Program-made: the position numbers and the translations under genes
Assembly (NCBI RefSeq): GCF_020880695.1
Contig: NZ_JAJIWO010000004.1
Location: forward strand, 62,001 to 126,000
Origin: Mucilaginibacter sp. UR6-11
Lineage (GTDB): Bacteria; Bacteroidota; Bacteroidia; Sphingobacteriales; Sphingobacteriaceae
Direction: 5' to 3'
Length of the DNA stretch: 64,000 nt
The notes under the pieces: generated by a model
Databases searched by the model: none
What the model was told of the DNA's origin: nothing
The model's input: only the letters and a program-made list of their open reading frames with translations
Shown here: positions 61,501 through 64,000 of the stretch, one piece after another
Layout of the letters: each line of letters opens with the position of its first letter
Numbering within the stretch: the first letter of the stretch is position 1

Positions 61501-64000
61501 CCGGCCACACTACGGGCAGAGAGGTTTATATTGACTGGCCAAACTGGGCGCAAAGGCTGCAGCAGGATAATCCAAGTGAAGCGGCCATGCTATCATTTAC
61601 TGCCGATAAAAAGAATTATAAGGTTGGCGAAGAAGCTACATTAACCATCCCTACGCCGGCAAACGGCAGGGCTCTGATCAGTTTTGAAAACGGCACAAAA
61701 GTTTTAAAGACAGATTGGGTAAATACCAATAAGGGCCAAACGCAATATAAATTTAAGGTAGATGAAAGTATGTCGCCAAATATTTTCATCAACGTTACCT
61801 TACTGCAGCCGCACTCACAAACCATTAACGATTTGCCTATACGCATGTATGGCGCTATACCGCTATTGGTTGACAACCCGGCAACCATATTAAAACCATT
61901 GATCAGCATGCCGGATAAGATCAGGCCCGAAACTAAGTCGGCGGTAACTATAGCAGAAGCATCCGGTAAAGAGATGACCTATACGGTGGCTATTGTTGAT
62001 GAAGGGCTATTGGATATCACCAATTATAAAACACCTGATCCGCATGAAATATTTTATGCACGGGAAGCATTGGGCGTTAAAACCTGGGACCTTTTCGATT
62101 ATGTGATAGGTGCCTATGGCGGCGACCTGGAACGCATATTAAGTATAGGCGGCGACGCCGGCGAGCGTAATTTAAACAAAAACATCACGGTTAACCGCTT
62201 TAAGCCTGTTGTGAAGTTTATGGGGCCTTATCATCTTGATGCCGGGCAGAAACAAACGCTTCCGTTTACACTGCCGCAATATATAGGCGCTGTTAAAGTA
62301 ATGGTTATTGCCGGGCATGACGGCAGCTATGGTTCTGCAGAAAAGACCGTGGCCGTTAAAAAACCATTGATGATACTGGCGACCCTTCCGCGGGTATTAG
62401 GACCTTCAGAAAAGATACAATTACCGGTAACTGTTTTTGCTACCGAGAATAATATAAAGAGCGTTAACGTAACTATCCAATCAAATGCGTTTAGCAACTT
62501 AGGCGCTAACAGCCATCAAACCCTAACGTTTGCCAAACCGGGCGACCAATTGGTGACGTTTGCGTTGGATGTTAAAAACTTTATTGGTGTAGGTAAAATA
62601 AAAGTAATAGCCCGCAGCGGTAACGAAACCGCTGAATATGATGTTGAATTATCCGTACGAAACCCAAATCCCGGCATTACCCGTGTGCTGGAAAAAGAAT
62701 TAAACGCAGGCGAGACCTGGAGTACTGCTTACAATGCAGTTGGCATGAATGGAACCAATAAAACCACGCTTGAGGCATCGAGTATCCCGCCACTTAACCT
62801 GGCGAAAAGACTGGATTATTTGATAGGCTACCCGCATGGTTGTGTTGAGCAAACTACATCCGCCGTATTCCCGCAATTATATTTAGATCAGGTAACAGAC
62901 CTTTCACCGGCACAAAAGGCGTATATAAACCGGAATATACAGGCCGGTATCCGCAGGTTATCAAGTGGCTTTCAATTACCCAACGGAGGCTTAAGTTATT
63001 GGCCGGACGGCAGCCAGGCCGATGATTGGGGAACCAATTATGCCGGGCATTTTATGCTGGCTGCACAAGCAGCAGGTTATGCGCTGCCGTTTGGATTTAT
63101 AGAACACTGGAAAACCTATCAGCGCCAAAAAGCCCTGGCCTGGGCGCCTGATACCCGCAGCTTTTACGGCGCTGACCTTGACCAGGCTTATCGCTTATAC
63201 CTTTTGGCTTTAGCGCATGCACCCGAGTTAGGCGCCATGAACAGGCTGAAAGAATTCCCATACCTAAGTCCGGAAGCTAAATGGCGGTTGGCAGCTGCCT
63301 ATAAACTGGCCGGGCAGCCCGAAATTGGTCTGCGCATGATAGCAGGTTTACCACTTACTATTAAACCATACAATAGCATGTGGGGCACTTACGGGTCTGA
63401 CTTACGCGATGAAGCGATGATATTAGAGACCTTAACCTTATTGGGTAAACCACAACAAGCTGCTGCCATGCTACGTACTGTTGCGGCCCGTTTATCGCAG
63501 GACAGTTGGTATAGCACACAAACTACCGCTTACAGTTTGATCGCTATTGCGCAATACTGCGGTAAAAACACATCGCATAGTAAACTGATGTTCAACTACC
63601 GTGCTGGTGCATCGCTGGGTAATATTAATTCCGGCTCTTATATCTCACAAATAAAAATTGCCGGTAACGCTGGTAACCTGGTGCTAAAAAACAACGGCAA
63701 CGCTAAATTATATATCAGGCTGATCCAATATGGGCAACCTGTAACCGGCGAAGAGGTCAAACCAATAAACAACCCTGATATCCTGCAAATGCGGGTAAGT
63801 TATTTTACACTCAAGGGTGCGCAGGTCGACCCATCGCAATTAAAACAGGGCGCTGATTTTGTAGCGCAGGTAAATATTAAAAACCCGGGGCATAGGGGAC
63901 GGTATGATAACATGGCGCTTACGCAGATATTTCCTTCGGGTTGGGAGATATTGAACACCAGGTTAATGGAGGGCGATGACGCGTTTAAGTCTTCAGAATC
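58584..64000 (+). CDS. Bacterial alpha-2-macroglobulin, 3' end outside window
   Basis: At least 1,805 codons are open from ATG 58584 to the window edge. After an N-terminal membrane anchor (about 13-27, ILITVSSLILVAVAAFAI) comes a long chain of MG domains, including ERGVWRPGDSIYV of MG3. An acidic, tyrosine-rich linker (about 465-520, ISDDDDDFWSKYDNYY) follows. The thioester motif is intact: CVEQ at Cys1420 within YPHGCVEQTTS, followed by the TED helices. Such proteins trap host or competitor proteases in the periplasm. There is no lipobox, unlike E. coli YfhM. In many genomes a penicillin-binding protein 1C gene follows, but here that would be beyond the window. Confidence 0.95.
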   Translation, partial: MSTLKTFFTSKKGILITVSSLILVAVAAFAIKHFSKPKTIDRAFGKYIESYTSGIISKESSIRIKLVSHVQGTHAQNEVLPDGTFSFSPSINGKAYWVDALTIEFKPDKPLDPDKAYTATFKLGKVIAVTDHFDKFQFGFQTMAPDFTVIFNGLQTSPRTSLDKMKLEGVVQTADAEKNELVEKLISVNYPSDTHISWQHNTYNHTHIFTVDKITRATNATTPLGITWDGSPLNVNKKGNKSYNIPATGDFRVLDIRAVQDQEQYVLVQFSDAIMVGQELNGLIGIGNTSEPAYTIEGSMVKIYAPERLDGNYNVFVNAGVENISHQKIKKTYKANVFFENKLPAVTIPGKGVILPSAGKLMMPFEAVNLNAVDVSIIKVYEDNVAQYFQQNDFNGGSELRRVGRPVVEKTIRLDADKSVNLNRKTRFMLDLDKLIRTEPGAIYRVIIGFRKEYSLYNCSAGGPVKTQNGDENYGEDEEGYNEYGGGKSISDDDDDFWSKYDNYYPTNYNWADKDNPCTNSYFTKDKWATRNIIASNIGLVAKRGADNSMVVIATDILTAQPIAGLELDLQDYQKQIITRQTTDAYGLAKFDIKRKPYLLVARRGDERGYLKLDDGNALPLTRFDIGGDQVQSGIKGFIYAERGVWRPGDSIYVSFILEDKGKKLPPDMPLEFNFYNPMGQIYSRITKNKSVDNFYSFHTATQVTDVTGNWTAKIKVGGATFTKNIKIETIMPNRLKINLDFKGQTELTKGENTEGTLSARWLFGGTAQNLKAKVDAYLSPQATVFKGFDDYAFDDPTKTFDTQVSTVFDGRLDAEGNTGIKADIEAEKEAPGQLRANFLTKVFEPGGNFSINQISLPYNVYKGYVGIKAPKGNALSGMLVTGQDHIFDIADVDTKGNLFKGTRTVQVELYKVKWHWWWDNTSNQSSNFTQDKYNKLIKTETITLVNGRGKWKMRVDQPEWGQFLVKVKDDETGHTTGREVYIDWPNWAQRLQQDNPSEAAMLSFTADKKNYKVGEEATLTIPTPANGRALISFENGTKVLKTDWVNTNKGQTQYKFKVDESMSPNIFINVTLLQPHSQTINDLPIRMYGAIPLLVDNPATILKPLISMPDKIRPETKSAVTIAEASGKEMTYTVAIVDEGLLDITNYKTPDPHEIFYAREALGVKTWDLFDYVIGAYGGDLERILSIGGDAGERNLNKNITVNRFKPVVKFMGPYHLDAGQKQTLPFTLPQYIGAVKVMVIAGHDGSYGSAEKTVAVKKPLMILATLPRVLGPSEKIQLPVTVFATENNIKSVNVTIQSNAFSNLGANSHQTLTFAKPGDQLVTFALDVKNFIGVGKIKVIARSGNETAEYDVELSVRNPNPGITRVLEKELNAGETWSTAYNAVGMNGTNKTTLEASSIPPLNLAKRLDYLIGYPHGCVEQTTSAVFPQLYLDQVTDLSPAQKAYINRNIQAGIRRLSSGFQLPNGGLSYWPDGSQADDWGTNYAGHFMLAAQAAGYALPFGFIEHWKTYQRQKALAWAPDTRSFYGADLDQAYRLYLLALAHAPELGAMNRLKEFPYLSPEAKWRLAAAYKLAGQPEIGLRMIAGLPLTIKPYNSMWGTYGSDLRDEAMILETLTLLGKPQQAAAMLRTVAARLSQDSWYSTQTTAYSLIAIAQYCGKNTSHSKLMFNYRAGASLGNINSGSYISQIKIAGNAGNLVLKNNGNAKLYIRLIQYGQPVTGEEVKPINNPDILQMRVSYFTLKGAQVDPSQLKQGADFVAQVNIKNPGHRGRYDNMALTQIFPSGWEILNTRLMEGDDAFKSSE

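Noticed and set aside
60894-61909. Several minus-strand frames opposite the alpha-2-macroglobulin gene
   Set aside because: They lie within a long, well-supported coding frame and resemble no known protein.

Overview
This window looks like the chromosome of a Bacteroidota bacterium, most likely Sphingobacteriaceae and Mucilaginibacter/Pedobacter-like. The evidence is a SecD-SecF fusion, a long NusB, YbbR, DUF1573, PUR/DUF3276 and DUF5522-type proteins, leucine dehydrogenase, weak Shine-Dalgarno sequences, and repeated copies of the Bacteroidota -7 promoter element TAnnTTTG. The genus is an inference from gene content only. No rRNA, phage, CRISPR array or complete insertion sequence was seen. 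One tRNA (Arg, CCG) is present.

Region 1 (1-17.3 kb) is a stress/redox island that is visibly richer in G+C than the rest. It holds five two-domain universal stress proteins (Usp), a zinc alcohol dehydrogenase, two related sensor kinases, a response regulator whose output is a Crp/Fnr-type domain, an L,D-transpeptidase, a Usp-CdsA-CDP-alcohol phosphatidyltransferase operon, a flavin-binding PPOX protein, catalase-peroxidase KatG and a patatin-like lipase. It ends in a broken FtsX-type permease remnant and a 153-bp inverted-repeat element.

The main discovery candidate is in Region 1. The response regulator (5368-6420) has an FNR-like recognition helix (E-x-x-S-R) but no iron-sulfur cysteines. 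FNR-like palindromes (TGAYnnnnRTCA) lie in the island's promoters at 3708, 6442, 6521, 9978, 14978, 16715 and 16737, and again between an alcohol dehydrogenase and NDH-2 at 28648. For the L,D-transpeptidase, the patatin and one Usp, the palindrome sits exactly 23 nt from a -7-like element, which is a class II activator geometry. I infer a phosphorelay-driven FNR-like regulon controlling stress proteins, envelope enzymes and respiration.

Region 2 (17.6-31 kb) is housekeeping: tgt-lptF/G-eamA, a LapA-like protein, ispE, thyA-folA, secDF, a second alcohol dehydrogenase divergent from NDH-2, and HMG-CoA lyase. Region 3 (31-52.4 kb) has a GNAT protein and an iron-permease-like protein, fructose-bisphosphate aldolase, accD, two small related disordered proteins, cysteine desulfurase, a phosphohexomutase, PAP2, an S41 peptidase and MarR. 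It also has the operon nusB-DUF1573-yajC-ybbR-coaE-MBL exonuclease-DUF5522, then leucine dehydrogenase, a GNAT protein, an ABC exporter, DUF3276, MgtE and YchF. Region 4 (52.4-64 kb) has a membrane metallophosphoesterase, a 42-bp minisatellite, D-lactate dehydrogenase, tRNA-Arg, a secreted unknown with a small Cys-rich partner, an FkbM methyltransferase, and a long alpha-2-macroglobulin with an intact thioester motif that runs off the right end.
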